This document shows positions 1 to 9,056 of a DNA stretch of 64,000 nt, piece after piece; position 1 is the stretch's first letter; the number at the start of each line of letters is the position of its first letter. The notes under the pieces are model-generated. The model was not told where the DNA came from and searched no databases. It worked only from the letters and a program-made list of their open reading frames with translations. The stretch is from Jiulongibacter sp024742395 (GTDB lineage: Bacteria > Bacteroidota > Bacteroidia > Cytophagales > Spirosomataceae): assembly GCA_965249455.1 (NCBI GenBank), contig OZ252236.1, positions 2,356,001 through 2,420,000 on the forward strand, written 5' to 3'. Position numbers and translations under genes: made by a program.

Positions 1-334
1 TTCTGGTAAGGGTTTTAATTTGGTCAAGAAGGTCTTCTTTGCTGGCCAGTTCCCATAAATCATTCATATCGGTGCGTACCCACAGCACTTCTGTGTCTTC
101 TATGGCATCTATGTAAATGGTGGAGGGCACTTTATAAAAAAGGCTGTTCATGTCAGTAATTAGCCAACCTTCAGGTGCAAATTGAATGATATGTTCTTTG
201 CCCGCATCATCGATGAAGTAACTCTTTAAACAACCCTTAATTACTTTACAGCCAAACTTACACACTTCGCCTTCCTGCAGAATAACGGTTCCTTTTTTAA
301 AGAATTTCACCATCTTAATATCAAAAAAATCCAT
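1..334 (-). CDS. Crp/Fnr-family transcriptional regulator, N-terminal part (cut by window start)
   Basis: The reverse strand reads from an ATG at 334-332 into a cyclic-nucleotide-binding beta-barrel without a stop before base 1. Visible are the typical run KKGTVILQEGEVC followed by a glycine-rich turn and the IIQFAPEGWLITDM segment found in Bacteroidota Crp/Fnr proteins. The HTH part lies outside the window, so DNA-binding cannot be checked. No Fe-S cysteine cluster pattern of true FNR is evident. About 111 residues are present. The 222 bases to the next gene hold no ORF I can support. Confidence 0.8.
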   Translation of the reverse strand, partial: MDFFDIKMVKFFKKGTVILQEGEVCKFGCKVIKGCLKSYFIDDAGKEHIIQFAPEGWLITDMNSLFYKVPSTIYIDAIEDTEVLWVRTDMNDLWELASKEDLLDQIKTLTR

Positions 335-556
335 TTTAGTGGTTTTAAAGACAGCTTAATTTAAAAGAGCTCTCAGGTGAAGAAAGGTCTATTTGTAAGC
401 TTTATCTGACATTAAATTGCTTTCAAAGATAGATAAAATATAGGCCAGAGTGTAAATACAATTCCTTTAAGCCACTACAAGTCCTATGGAGTTTTCGATT
501 CTTTGACCTTTCCAGGTAGAAATTTGCAGGTCAATAATGGTGGATTTGATTTCAGA

Positions 557-1090
557 TTAGCTTAGACTTTTTTTAAATGCTGTAAACAGATTGTTCAGCT
601 CTTTTTTTGTTTTCTCATCAGGTATTTTCTTGTCGGTTATTATTTTACCCTTGATACCACTTATTAGCAGTGTCGTATCATCTGAGAAGGTACTTTGAAG
701 AGTTTTCATAATTAGTTTAAGTTCTTCATGTCCTTTCTCGCCGCTGGCCGAGGCAGTAATAATTCCAACGGGTTTGGTAGAGAAAATTGTTGTGGAAACA
801 CTCCATTCCAGAGCGTTCTTTAAGGCACTTGGAATGCCGAATATATATTCTGGTGTACAAAAGAGCACTCCGTCTGCCTTTGAAATTTCATTTCGAAACT
901 TCTTAATGGCCTCTGGTACCTTGTGATCCGTTAATTCCGTTCTGAAATGTGGTAATTCACTAAGGTTGTCAATGATTTCGAATTCCATTTCTGAACTATA
1001 CGTTTCTTTAAGGTAGTGTAGAATGGCAAGATTGCCTGAATTCTGACTGGCACTGCCGCAGAGTCCAATAATTCTTTTTTTAAGATTCAT
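557..1090 (-). CDS. NADPH-dependent FMN reductase family protein
   Basis: A 177-residue flavodoxin-like flavoprotein. The N-terminus IIGLCGSASQNSGNLAI is the phosphate-binding loop of the NADPH-dependent FMN reductase family (PF03358), and LFCTPEYIFGIPSALKNALEW is the flavin-ring loop (P-E-Y). Such enzymes reduce quinones, azo dyes or chromate with NAD(P)H; the natural substrate is not known here. It lies 8 bases downstream of the DoxX gene on the same strand and is probably co-transcribed with it. Length is normal for the family. Confidence 0.85.
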   Translation of the reverse strand: MNLKKRIIGLCGSASQNSGNLAILHYLKETYSSEMEFEIIDNLSELPHFRTELTDHKVPEAIKKFRNEISKADGVLFCTPEYIFGIPSALKNALEWSVSTTIFSTKPVGIITASASGEKGHEELKLIMKTLQSTFSDDTTLLISGIKGKIITDKKIPDEKTKKELNNLFTAFKKSLS

Positions 1091-1098
1091 CTAAATGT

Positions 1099-1530
1099 TT
1101 AATGCAGTTTATTGAAAAGTATTGAATCAATTTCCAGGTGTTTTTCTTTCATAGTGCTCAGCCCAAAAGCGGCAGCTGAGGCAGCAAAGACTGAATAGTC
1201 AAAAGCTCCTTTCACTCCCGTAGAGAAGGTGATAGCCAAAGCAAAGAGCAACATGAGGTATCCGCTTAACCTGGCAATTAATTCTGTTTTTAAGCCAACG
1301 ATAAGGCATAAACCAAAGAGTGCTTCGGCCAAAGTGGCTATGAGAGCTACGGTTGGGATAAATACCTGTGGTACCCATGGATTCATTGCCTGTGTACTTT
1401 CTACAAAGCTTCCCCAATTGCCCCAGGCAGAAACCTCAGCTGGCCAAAGGCCAAGTCTGTCTGCTACCGCCGATAAGAAACCTGCTGCATTTCCGAATCT
1501 TAAATAGGTTTTGATTAGGAGTGTTTTCAT
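1099..1530 (-). CDS. DoxX-family membrane protein
   Basis: About 143 residues with four hydrophobic stretches and the family pattern of glycine-rich first helix (YLRFGNAAGFLSAVADRLGL) and a second helix PTVALIATLAEALFGLCLIVGLKTE. The ATG at 1530 is preferred over the one at 1560 because it begins directly before the first helix; the upstream residues are polar and probably untranslated. DoxX/DoxD-like proteins are often linked with redox enzymes and cupins, as here. Precise function is unknown. Confidence 0.8.
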   Translation of the reverse strand: MKTLLIKTYLRFGNAAGFLSAVADRLGLWPAEVSAWGNWGSFVESTQAMNPWVPQVFIPTVALIATLAEALFGLCLIVGLKTELIARLSGYLMLLFALAITFSTGVKGAFDYSVFAASAAAFGLSTMKEKHLEIDSILFNKLH

Positions 1531-1660
1531 TCTATTCGTTTTAAAATCATAGTTGAACATTCTTAGGCCTTTTAGTGTATACCTACTCTAAAGTGTACAG
1601 CCTAAGGTTAATGGTTTGTATGTAAGGGTATTAAGGGGCTTGTGCCCTGCAATCCTAAGA

Positions 1661-2077
1661 TTATTCCGGGAGTATGAGTTCTTTGGCTGTTCTTGGATGA
1701 GTTACTACAGCCAATAACTTAGTTATTGTTGTTGCACTGGGGTTTCTGCCTAATCCGTGTAAAGCCATTAAGGGCTCGTAAAATGTTTCGCCTGCTTTAA
1801 GTGTTTTAAGGGGCTGTCCTTCCACTTTAAAAACATACTCGCCCTCTAACACATAGCCATAAACTGGCCCAGGATGACGGTGTGGACTGGATTCTTGTTT
1901 GGGTTGAATAATTAACTCAACGGTAGAAACACGAGCTGCCTGACCTGCGACTTTTTCTTCAATATCCACCGCAGAAATAAGCTTTATTCCTGAAGACATC
2001 TTCTCATTTTGAGCATTTACTTTTAACTGAAACAGGAGAAGAAAAAGTAAGGGAGGCAGTAGGCTGCGTTTGTTCAT
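1661..2077 (-). CDS. Secreted cupin-domain protein
   Basis: From the ATG at 2077 the product has 138 residues and starts with a clear Sec signal peptide (MNKRSLLPPLLFLLLFQLKVNAQ). The rest is one cupin barrel: HRHPGPVYGYVLEGEYVF is motif 1 (metal-ligand histidines and glutamate) and ETFYEPLMALHGLGRN is motif 2. The longer reading from 2149 would place the signal peptide internally and is rejected. It sits between the DoxX gene and a Crp/Fnr regulator on the same strand, suggesting a small stress-related cluster. Ligand unknown. Confidence 0.8.
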   Translation of the reverse strand: MNKRSLLPPLLFLLLFQLKVNAQNEKMSSGIKLISAVDIEEKVAGQAARVSTVELIIQPKQESSPHRHPGPVYGYVLEGEYVFKVEGQPLKTLKAGETFYEPLMALHGLGRNPSATTITKLLAVVTHPRTAKELILPE

Positions 2078-2167
2078 GATAATCGTTTTTAAGAGTGATA
2101 ATTTGTTCTTGACAAAACTAAAAAGCAGCAAACGCCTGCCTTTTGACAAATGTCAAAGAATGTAAAA

Positions 2168-2719
2168 TCAAGGACTTTTTCTTATCCTGCTTAGGGTTTC
2201 CTGGGTAATGCCAAGGTAAGAGGCAATGTGACCTAAATTGACTCTATTGAGAAGCCCTGGCTTGTTATTCATTAAATTATCATACCGTTCTTTAGCAGAA
2301 TAGAATAAAAATTCTTCAATTCTATCGGCTCCTTCGGCATAAAGCTGTTCCAGTATTAATCTCATGTATTTTTCATAATGAGGATGCTTTTCTAATAAGG
2401 AATGCAGAGCCTGATAGGAAAGGGCATGCACTTCACTGTCTTCCAGTAATTCCACATTGTATCGACTTCTTTTTAGGCTTATTACACTATCTATAGCTGT
2501 TATGAGCTCACCTTCGGCGGCAATATGAACTGTGATGTCTTTTCCTTCTTTATAAAAGAATGTTCTGGCCACGCCTTTTTGAATGAGGTAGATATGGCGG
2601 CAAATCCGACCTTCTCTGTGCAATAAATGTTTTTTGGGTAAATGATGTGTTTCCAGAAGTCTCAAAACCTCAGAAGCTAAGTCCAAGGGTATCATGTCAC
2701 TTAAATTATTGAAATTCAT
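2168..2719 (-). CDS. Crp/Fnr-family transcriptional regulator
   Basis: About 183 residues from the ATG at 2719 (the in-frame ATG at 2779 adds a hydrophobic non-family stretch). The N-terminal part is a cyclic-nucleotide-binding fold (KKHLLHREGRICRHIYLIQKG), the C-terminal part a helix-turn-helix, RVNLGHIASYLGITQETLSRIRK, typical of the non-cAMP Bacteroidota clade. No clustered cysteines for an Fe-S sensor. Its position directly upstream of the cupin/DoxX/reductase genes on the same strand makes it a candidate regulator of them. Confidence 0.85.
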   Translation of the reverse strand: MNFNNLSDMIPLDLASEVLRLLETHHLPKKHLLHREGRICRHIYLIQKGVARTFFYKEGKDITVHIAAEGELITAIDSVISLKRSRYNVELLEDSEVHALSYQALHSLLEKHPHYEKYMRLILEQLYAEGADRIEEFLFYSAKERYDNLMNNKPGLLNRVNLGHIASYLGITQETLSRIRKSP

Positions 2720-2998
2720 TTTTAAGGCTATGGTAATTAATAATAGTGTGAAGGATGGAGAACAAATTAGTTCTACCATTCATTTTTAAACTCAAATTTT
2801 TAAAGCAAAGATTATTTGGGGAGACAATTTAGCTTAAGTAAATATTAAACCAAAAGGAGTGATAGGACTGCTCTTGAATATCTATTTCATGAGTTCTACT
2901 GGCAGTATAAAAGAATAGCCGAGGCAATTAAGCCTCGGCTACTTTCAAATGAAACCATTTGTTCACTCAAAAATTTGGACAATTAATATCAAAAGCAA

Positions 2999-4465
2999 TT
3001 ACGACTGCATCAGTTTTCTAATGTTTTGCTCTTTGTAAATCGTTTGAACAATGGAACTGTATTCTTTGACGAACTCTTCATTTTTGTTCAAATTGTCAAA
3101 GATTTCTTCCTGGTTCAGGAAAGCTGTCCAATCCTCTTCTGTATTCTTTGCTGCCTGATGAAGTTCCTCTTTTTGTACATCAATAATCTCTAAAGCTTCT
3201 CCTTTTTCATTCATTCCTTTGTCACTGTAATAGCACCATGCAGCCAGAATAAATGTAGCATACTTTATGCTTCCACCACTCTTTAGATTTTCCTTTAGGG
3301 TAGGAATTAAGAATTTAGGGAGCTTGGCTGAGCTTTCAGAACAGATACGACTTACACTGTCTTTTATATTTGGGTTTGCAAATCGCTCAGCTAATATATC
3401 TTTATAGTCTTCAATATTTACGCCGTGAATTTCCCCTAAAATAGGAGTGACTTCTTCATCCATATACTTCCGCATGAAAGTTGAAAAAACGGTGTCTTGC
3501 ATGCATACGTCTATGGTGGGATGGCCATGAATAGCTCCTGTTATCCCTAATACAGAATGGCCTGCATTTAACAAGCGAATTTTCATGGTCTCGTAAGGAG
3601 TTACATCCTCTACAAATTGTACCCCCAGCTCTTCGAGAGCCGGCCTGCCATTTGAGAAATTATCCTCAATTACCCATTGAATAAAAGGCTCACAAACTAC
3701 AGAGCATTCATCTATGATGTCATGAGTGTCTTTCAGATATTTCGTGACAGCAGGGCTTGTAACCGGGGTGATCCTATCCACCATTGAATTCGGGAAGCTC
3801 ACTCCTTTTGCAATCCAGTTGGCAGTTTTCAGATCTTGTTTTTGGGCAAAGGCCAAAAGCATTTTGCGAAGCATATCACCATTGTGCTGTATATTGTCAC
3901 AGGACAAAAGGGTAAACGCCGGCAAACCTTCGTTCATTCGCTTTCTTAAAGCAGCCATTAAGTATCCATAGACAGATTTTGGTTGCTCAGGATTTGACAA
4001 GTCATGAAGGATATCCGGGTTATTAAAATCGAACTCCCCGGTAGCGGGATTGAAATTATAGCCTCCTTCAGTAATGGTAAGCGATACAATTTTTGTGTCG
4101 GGATTAGCCATTTTATCAATGACCAATTGAGGACCATCAGCAGCCAAAAGGTATTCGGTAATAGATCCAATCACTTCACTATCTACTTTGCCATCCGGGT
4201 GCTGAACCAACAAGGTGTACAAGCCATCCTGGTTTTTTAGTGCATTCCCTAGCTTTCTATCTGCCTCCCGCAGTCCCACACCACAAATTGCCCAGTCTGA
4301 TGATTCCTTCTTATTGAGTAACTGATGGATATAATAAGCTTCATGAGATCGGTGAAAACCACCTACTCCTATATGAACGATGCCATTTTTCACTGACTTT
4401 CTGTCATAAGAAGGACAAGGCACTCGTTCCGATATTTTTGAAATATTCGCTTGATTTAATTTCAT
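2999..4465 (-). CDS. Mannitol dehydrogenase-family oxidoreductase (mannitol 2-dehydrogenase / fructuronate reductase type)
   Basis: A full-length 488-residue long-chain polyol dehydrogenase. The N-terminus IVHIGVGGFHRSHEAYYIHQLL is the family's Rossmann loop, DRITPVT is a conserved core motif, and KIRLLNAGHSVLG carries the catalytic Lys with Asn and His. The family oxidises D-mannitol to D-fructose or reduces D-fructuronate to D-mannonate; the sequence alone does not decide. It is the second gene of a two-gene unit, 23 bases behind a transporter, so it probably acts on the imported compound. Confidence 0.9.
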   Translation of the reverse strand: MKLNQANISKISERVPCPSYDRKSVKNGIVHIGVGGFHRSHEAYYIHQLLNKKESSDWAICGVGLREADRKLGNALKNQDGLYTLLVQHPDGKVDSEVIGSITEYLLAADGPQLVIDKMANPDTKIVSLTITEGGYNFNPATGEFDFNNPDILHDLSNPEQPKSVYGYLMAALRKRMNEGLPAFTLLSCDNIQHNGDMLRKMLLAFAQKQDLKTANWIAKGVSFPNSMVDRITPVTSPAVTKYLKDTHDIIDECSVVCEPFIQWVIEDNFSNGRPALEELGVQFVEDVTPYETMKIRLLNAGHSVLGITGAIHGHPTIDVCMQDTVFSTFMRKYMDEEVTPILGEIHGVNIEDYKDILAERFANPNIKDSVSRICSESSAKLPKFLIPTLKENLKSGGSIKYATFILAAWCYYSDKGMNEKGEALEIIDVQKEELHQAAKNTEEDWTAFLNQEEIFDNLNKNEEFVKEYSSIVQTIYKEQNIRKLMQS

Positions 4466-4488
4466 GTGATAAGTGTAAAATCTGTCTG

Positions 4489-6201
4489 TTAATTAAGTTT
4501 TTTTCCTCTCTGCATCGCCCAGTATGCAGTCACGAAGTAAACTATAGTGGCTATAAAACCATAGTTGTAAAACTGCTCTCTGTTAGATATGTAATGGCTT
4601 TCATTAGTGCTTCCGAATAACACAATCCCTGCAAAAACCAAAGTGATCGCCAAAGCTAAGTAGGCCGTCATTTGCAGTAATTTTGATAGAATTGAATGGT
4701 CTTTTATCGTTTTCGGCTCATTAGAAGCTAGTTTGTCATTATAGGATTCTACCAGTTTATTGAACTCCTGTTCTTTTGCATATTCTTCAGGATAGGCTTT
4801 TTTGGCTCCATACTGTCCGGCCAAAAAAATGTAAACCAGAATAGTGAAAAACCAAGTGGGGATAAATAAATAGTAAAACGACATCACATCCAGGTAATTA
4901 AGGCCAAAGCCAAAAACCAAACCTAATCCCCAAGAAGCTACAGCAGGCATGCTGTGTTTGTAATTCTGATATTTAGACCAATATCTGGTATAGCCAATTC
5001 TTGGGAAGATCTGATGCTCAGCAAAAACGATGGCTCCTACAGGCACTACCACCAAGCCGGCATAGGTTAGCAGGGGTAATATCTGTGAAAACACAAAAGG
5101 GAAACAGGCAATGAGTACCATTGCCAATCCCACTGCCAGTGTAGTGTCTCTTCGTGAATATTTAGAAAAGATGGCTTGTGCAGCCAGTCCTGATCGATAC
5201 AAATTCGTGATGGCGGTAGTCCATCCGGCTACAATGACAATCACAAAACCAGACCAGCCTAATGCATAAAAGGCTACATCTCCCGGATCAAGTTCTACTA
5301 TGCTTTTACCGATGATTACCGCTGCACCTGCTCCCATAATCCCTGCGGAAATCCATGCTATATAATGCCCAAAGAGCATCCCGGTACTGGTGGCCAAACC
5401 GTAAGATTTCTTTTTTGCATACCGTAATAAGGCCATATCGATTAAACCGAAATGCGTAATGGTATTGGCTGCCCAGCCAAAACCTATGACCTGCACCAGA
5501 CCAATTCCGGGTTCACCGTTACTGTTTACCCCTGTCCAGACAGATCGGTTGCCTATATCTATTAATTCTGCCCAACTCTGTGGCAAGGTGATGCCCAAAA
5601 CATCTAAGGATAAGGCAGGTAACAAAACCATGGCTCCACTGGCAAACATGGTAAACAGCCATGGAGCACAAATGCCGGAAAATTCTGAAACAGCATTGAA
5701 ACCATAAATTGAAACAAAAACCACAAATGTGCCTACCAGAATGACAATGAGTACAAACCAAATATTGGTAGGGTACCAGTTTAATTGAGCAGGAATATCA
5801 AATGCGAATCGAACCGCAGTGGCAGAAACGGTTACCATGGCAGCTGATATGACGGTAAAAATCAAGACATTGGCCCAGTCATAGAGCTTAGACATGTGCC
5901 CTCCGGCTATTTTTTTGAGATATGTGTATAAACTCAGACGGGTTTCTACCGCAATGGGTGTAGTGATTAAGGTCCAGCTGAGAATGGCCAGAATATTACC
6001 AATAAGCAAACCTAGGATAATATCCATGGTTTTAGCACCCAATGCTACAAAAGTAGCTCCGATAACAAACTCTGTAGCAGCTACATGCTCAGCAGCGTAT
6101 AATCCTGCAAAATGTGTCCAGTCGTGTAGTTTATGCTTGGGTACTGGTAATTGTTCCTCCTGAATTTTCTCGAGTTGAGAAAAATCTCTTTCTTTTGACA
6201 T
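4489..6201 (-). CDS. NCS1-type cytosine/purine permease-like transporter
   Basis: 570 residues with about twelve hydrophobic helices and the NCS1 (cytosine permease/hydantoin transporter) look: LHDWTHFAGLYAAEHVAATEFVIGATFVALG at the N-terminus, a discontinuous first helix, and FGWAANTITHFGLIDM in the middle. It is longer than CodB-type proteins through a polar loop near residues 465-500 and extra C-terminal helices. It precedes a polyol/uronate dehydrogenase by 23 bases, which is unexpected for a nucleobase carrier and hints at a different substrate. Confidence 0.8.
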   Translation of the reverse strand: MSKERDFSQLEKIQEEQLPVPKHKLHDWTHFAGLYAAEHVAATEFVIGATFVALGAKTMDIILGLLIGNILAILSWTLITTPIAVETRLSLYTYLKKIAGGHMSKLYDWANVLIFTVISAAMVTVSATAVRFAFDIPAQLNWYPTNIWFVLIVILVGTFVVFVSIYGFNAVSEFSGICAPWLFTMFASGAMVLLPALSLDVLGITLPQSWAELIDIGNRSVWTGVNSNGEPGIGLVQVIGFGWAANTITHFGLIDMALLRYAKKKSYGLATSTGMLFGHYIAWISAGIMGAGAAVIIGKSIVELDPGDVAFYALGWSGFVIVIVAGWTTAITNLYRSGLAAQAIFSKYSRRDTTLAVGLAMVLIACFPFVFSQILPLLTYAGLVVVPVGAIVFAEHQIFPRIGYTRYWSKYQNYKHSMPAVASWGLGLVFGFGLNYLDVMSFYYLFIPTWFFTILVYIFLAGQYGAKKAYPEEYAKEQEFNKLVESYNDKLASNEPKTIKDHSILSKLLQMTAYLALAITLVFAGIVLFGSTNESHYISNREQFYNYGFIATIVYFVTAYWAMQRGKKLN

Positions 6202-6388
6202 CTAATTAAATTTAGGTTAGTAGGTTCTCTTATTTTATAAAGAAACACAATGTTAGTAGAAAAAAAAATACTTTGCTTTCGTCAATCTTTTTTTCTGCCT
6301 GAGCCCTGGGATAAAGACGTGATTGTGGCTTCTAAGTGTTGCCTCCATAAAAGTGAGGGAATATTCTAAGGAGTTTGTGACCTGTCTA

Positions 6389-6985
6389 CTATATCCAGCC
6401 AACGGACTTTTTCCACTTTTCAATTTCCGCTTTTCTTTTCAGATAATCAGGTGGATGGGCTTGGTTTTCATCCTTCGCTTGCTGTCGTATTACTTTTGTC
6501 TGTTCTTCGAGTGTATTGAGGCCGAGTATTTTTCTTCTTTCGTTCACTTTTGACAAATCGTCATAAACATTTGGACTTAATTCACCGTTTGCGTCCCAAT
6601 CAAACTGAGTTCCAAATAGCTGTGGTTTGCCTTCAAATACAGCTATGCGATCTTTTAAATAAGCAAGGTTTTTCGGGTCAGCTTTGTGCTCAGTAACAGC
6701 TGCTTTCAGTAAAACTGCACATTTTTTCATAAACTGAGGATGGCCAATGGCATGCTGTATGATAAGCCAGGCTGCCGCACTTGCTTCCTGACCTACTTTA
6801 TCAATGCTTGGGTAACCGATGGTATTCATGATTTCGTCCAAAGCCTCTGCATTGTGCTTGTGAATTTTCCCCATTTCTGCATGATAACCCTCTCCTAACT
6901 GGCCACTTTTCACAAGTTTTTCGCGGAATGCCAGGTCAACATTTCTTAGTGTAATTAGTTGGTCTGCAAATTCGTAGTAAATCAT
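6389..6985 (-). CDS. DUF6624-family protein
   Basis: 198 residues, no signal peptide in this copy. The pattern HKHNAEALDEIMNTIGYPSIDKVGQEASAAAWLIIQHAIGHPQFM, followed by LAYLKDRIAVFEGKPQLFGTQF, matches the DUF6624 family as I know it; the repeated His/Gln residues are its conserved core. Function is not established. It stands alone, 190 bases away from the transporter gene on the same strand. Confidence 0.7.
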   Translation of the reverse strand: MIYYEFADQLITLRNVDLAFREKLVKSGQLGEGYHAEMGKIHKHNAEALDEIMNTIGYPSIDKVGQEASAAAWLIIQHAIGHPQFMKKCAVLLKAAVTEHKADPKNLAYLKDRIAVFEGKPQLFGTQFDWDANGELSPNVYDDLSKVNERRKILGLNTLEEQTKVIRQQAKDENQAHPPDYLKRKAEIEKWKKSVGWI

Positions 6986-7141
6986 AGTTTTTGCCTGACA
7001 GCCGAGGTCTTATTTAGTTTGCTTTTTTCCTGGATAATAAGGGTTTTAGGTGGGAATTGCTTATTGGAGTCAATTGATAAATTGACATGGCTTTAAGATA
7101 AAGCTAGCAATTTTTTAAAAGGATGAGGCAGTTGTTCTTTC

Positions 7142-7287
7142 AAAAACGTCCAATTCTTTCAGGTGGCTCCTAATTTGATTGGCCATGTATCGCAAGTTTT
7201 TTTAGCGGGATTTAAAAGGATAACTTCTCTCTTGTTAAGATTTAAGTGCCATGACCCAAAGCCTGAGTTTAGCTTCCTTATTTTTTT
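7142..7287 (-). repeat. Broken copy of a 46-residue small ORF (repeat copy 1)
   Basis: About 140 bases are close to 90 percent identical to 8039-8183. Read leftward it would give the same peptide as the intact copy (FG.WHLNLNKR.VIL.NPAKK), but the start codon is AGG instead of ATG and the A-run after GCT has seven As instead of eight, shifting the frame. The copy lies directly behind, and overlaps, the end of the GNAT gene. It fills most of the gap between 6985 and 7278; nothing else is visible there. Confidence 0.75.
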
Positions 7288-7721
7288 AGCTTCATATGTA
7301 AAATAGGATAAGGTTTTCCTGAAGAGTCCAATTCAGAACGGCCGATTACTTCAAATCCATTTTTTTTGTAAAAACCATGGGCTTGTTCATTCTGCTCGTT
7401 AACGTCGACTTTCGTAACATTTAGTTTTTCAATAGAGTAATTCAATAAAGTTTGGCCAATTTTCTTACCTCTGTATTCAGGGTGAATAAAAAGCATTTCT
7501 AAATTACCTTCTGCAACACCCATGAAACCAACTATGTTATTTTCATTATTTTTTATACACCTTAATTCTACCGCATCTAAATACATGTTTAAGATTAACG
7601 GTTTATAATATTCAATATCTTCTTCTTTCAGGAAGTGGTGGGTTGCTCTAACCGAAGCTTCCCAAACATATACTACTTCCTTATATTCAGTTTTTTCTAC
7701 CTTATCAATTTTCAGTTTCAT
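7278..7721 (-). CDS. GNAT-family N-acetyltransferase
   Basis: 147 residues forming one GNAT domain: MLFIHPEYRGKKIGQTLLNYSI is motif A with the acetyl-CoA pyrophosphate loop (R-G-K-K-I-G), and VNEQNEQAHGFYKKNGFEVIGR is motif B. It resembles YjaB/ElaA-type small acetyltransferases; substrate unknown. The stop codon overlaps the start of the decayed small-ORF repeat. It stands alone on the minus strand. Confidence 0.85.
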   Translation of the reverse strand: MKLKIDKVEKTEYKEVVYVWEASVRATHHFLKEEDIEYYKPLILNMYLDAVELRCIKNNENNIVGFMGVAEGNLEMLFIHPEYRGKKIGQTLLNYSIEKLNVTKVDVNEQNEQAHGFYKKNGFEVIGRSELDSSGKPYPILHMKLKK

Positions 7722-8035
7722 TTATTATGAGCTGTTGGAAGTATAAAATTACAAGAACTAGGAATTCTAATTGTACGAATATTTAGGTCTGAAAACTCTA
7801 CTTAATTAATATTCTTATGATAAGGACTTAAACTGCTATTTTTTTATGAATGGTGGTTTTTTCTTCTAAATTTCATATTAGCAAAGACTACTCATTTGCA
7901 TCTTTTGCTTATTGTCTCTTAACGATCAAAATGCAAACAGCCTTAATTAACAAGTCGATAATAAATTTCTCTTATCCCAAACCAAATAGTCGAAACTCTA
8001 CATCTTTGAAGCCTTCCCTAAAAATGTAGCCTTCC
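7722..8035. other. Intergenic stretch with a 15-bp tandem repeat
   Basis: No ORF is supported. The only structure found is a 15-bp direct repeat (agccttccctaaaaa) at 8010-8024 and 8028-8042, the second copy running over the stop codon of the intact small ORF. Confidence 0.5.
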
Positions 8036-8176
8036 CTAAAAAGCGTCCAATTTTTTCAGGTGGCTCCTAACTTGGTTGGTCATGTATCGCAAGTTTTTTT
8101 TAGCGGGATTTATAAGAATAACTTTTCTCTTGTTAAGATTCAAGTGCCATTGCCCAAAGCGTAAATTTAGCTTCAT
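8036..8176 (-). CDS. Small basic 46-residue protein, unrecognised (intact copy of the repeat)
   Basis: ATG at 8176 to TAG at 8038, giving MKLNLRFGQWHLNLNKRKVI and on to NLRYMTNQVRSHLKKLDAF. The product is very basic. The reason to believe it is coding is the second, broken copy at 7142-7287: several differences between the copies fall in third codon positions (for example AAT/AAC, ATA/TTA-type changes) while the peptide remains similar. I do not recognise the family. It may be a fragment of a longer mobile-element protein or a true small gene. Confidence 0.45.
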   Translation of the reverse strand: MKLNLRFGQWHLNLNKRKVILINPAKKNLRYMTNQVRSHLKKLDAF

Positions 8177-8250
8177 TATTTTGAAATATTCACCAAGAAA
8201 TAACTTAGAGACTTTAGAGAAGGCTACAATATTTTTCCCGATTCAGTAAT

Positions 8251-8655
8251 TCAATTAATAAACCAAATGCCCCTGTTCTCAGGCTCAATTGACCATTGAA
8301 CTTGCCAAATATTTCCATTGATTTGGTCTAGTAATATAAATGTCCATATATTCTCTGTTGGGTAGAGAGTGAACCTGTTGTCTACTTCCTCTTCCTCCTC
8401 CACAAGTGGCAATAAGTTGAGGAAGGATTCAAAACGGTTGTCTCCCTGAGTATCATATTGTACTTGCCATATCTTTCCATTTCGAGTATTTAACTTCAGA
8501 AAAGTCCATCTATTTTCGGTTGGGAAAAGCTGATAAGTCAATGGGAATAGACTATTATGTTGTTTTACTTTTGCCTTTTCTAAACTTTCTACAGTTTGTC
8601 CAAATGAACATACTGAGTAAAAGATAATAATTGTTGGAGCTAATATCTTTTTCAT
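8251..8655 (-). CDS. Small secreted protein with two internal repeats
   Basis: 134 residues starting with a signal peptide (MKKILAPTIIIFYSVCSFGQ). The mature part contains two copies of a roughly 30-residue unit: LFPTENRWTFLKLNTRNGKIWQVQYD and LYPTENIWTFILLDQINGNIWQVQWS, separated by an acidic EEEEEV linker. The unit (PTEN.WTF..L....G.IWQVQ) recurs in small uncharacterised Bacteroidota proteins. It looks like two beta-hairpin modules. Function unknown. Confidence 0.7.
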   Translation of the reverse strand: MKKILAPTIIIFYSVCSFGQTVESLEKAKVKQHNSLFPLTYQLFPTENRWTFLKLNTRNGKIWQVQYDTQGDNRFESFLNLLPLVEEEEEVDNRFTLYPTENIWTFILLDQINGNIWQVQWSIEPENRGIWFIN

Positions 8656-9056
8656 AGACTATTTTTTGACTTGTTTTATATGACGAGTTCTATAGGACTA
8701 TATACTCTTCTTAAGCCTTTATTATAAATGCAAGAGGCTAACAGGTGCAAATTCGATTTTAATTTCATTGTAGAGACAAGTTCAAAACTTTATTCTAAAT
8801 CTGCAATGCCCATTTATTTAACGGTCATACTGAAAAGGGAAAGGCTGTTGGAAATGGGAAGTTTTATCCGTGGAAAGTAAGAAAGTCGGGTCCTTAAAGG
8901 CTTTCCACGTGAGAAAAGAACTATATAAATTAATCGTATCATTTTTGGTGGATTTAGCCATTGCTTATAAGGTTAAGGACCCCAAAAAGTATAAATCCTT
9001 TCGTAATTTGGAGGATAATATTTCAGTTTTTACTGCAAAAATTTAACGAGAGAAAA
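8656..9056. other. Intergenic region with an inverted repeat upstream of the SDR gene
   Basis: About 400 bases without a supported gene. A perfect 9-bp inverted repeat, cgtggaaag at 8869-8877 and ctttccacg at 8901-8909, encloses a 23-base loop. It could be an attenuator or a relic; it is too far (about 150 bases) from the SDR start for a simple operator. Confidence 0.35.

Noticed and set aside
5459..5761. Open frames on both strands inside the NCS1 transporter gene.
   Set aside because: They are overlapped fully by a gene with clear membrane-protein composition and have no family features.
7820..7850. acttaaactgctattttttta resembles the right arm of attC-like site E/H.
   Set aside because: No matching left arm or box was found within 300 bases, so it is probably chance.
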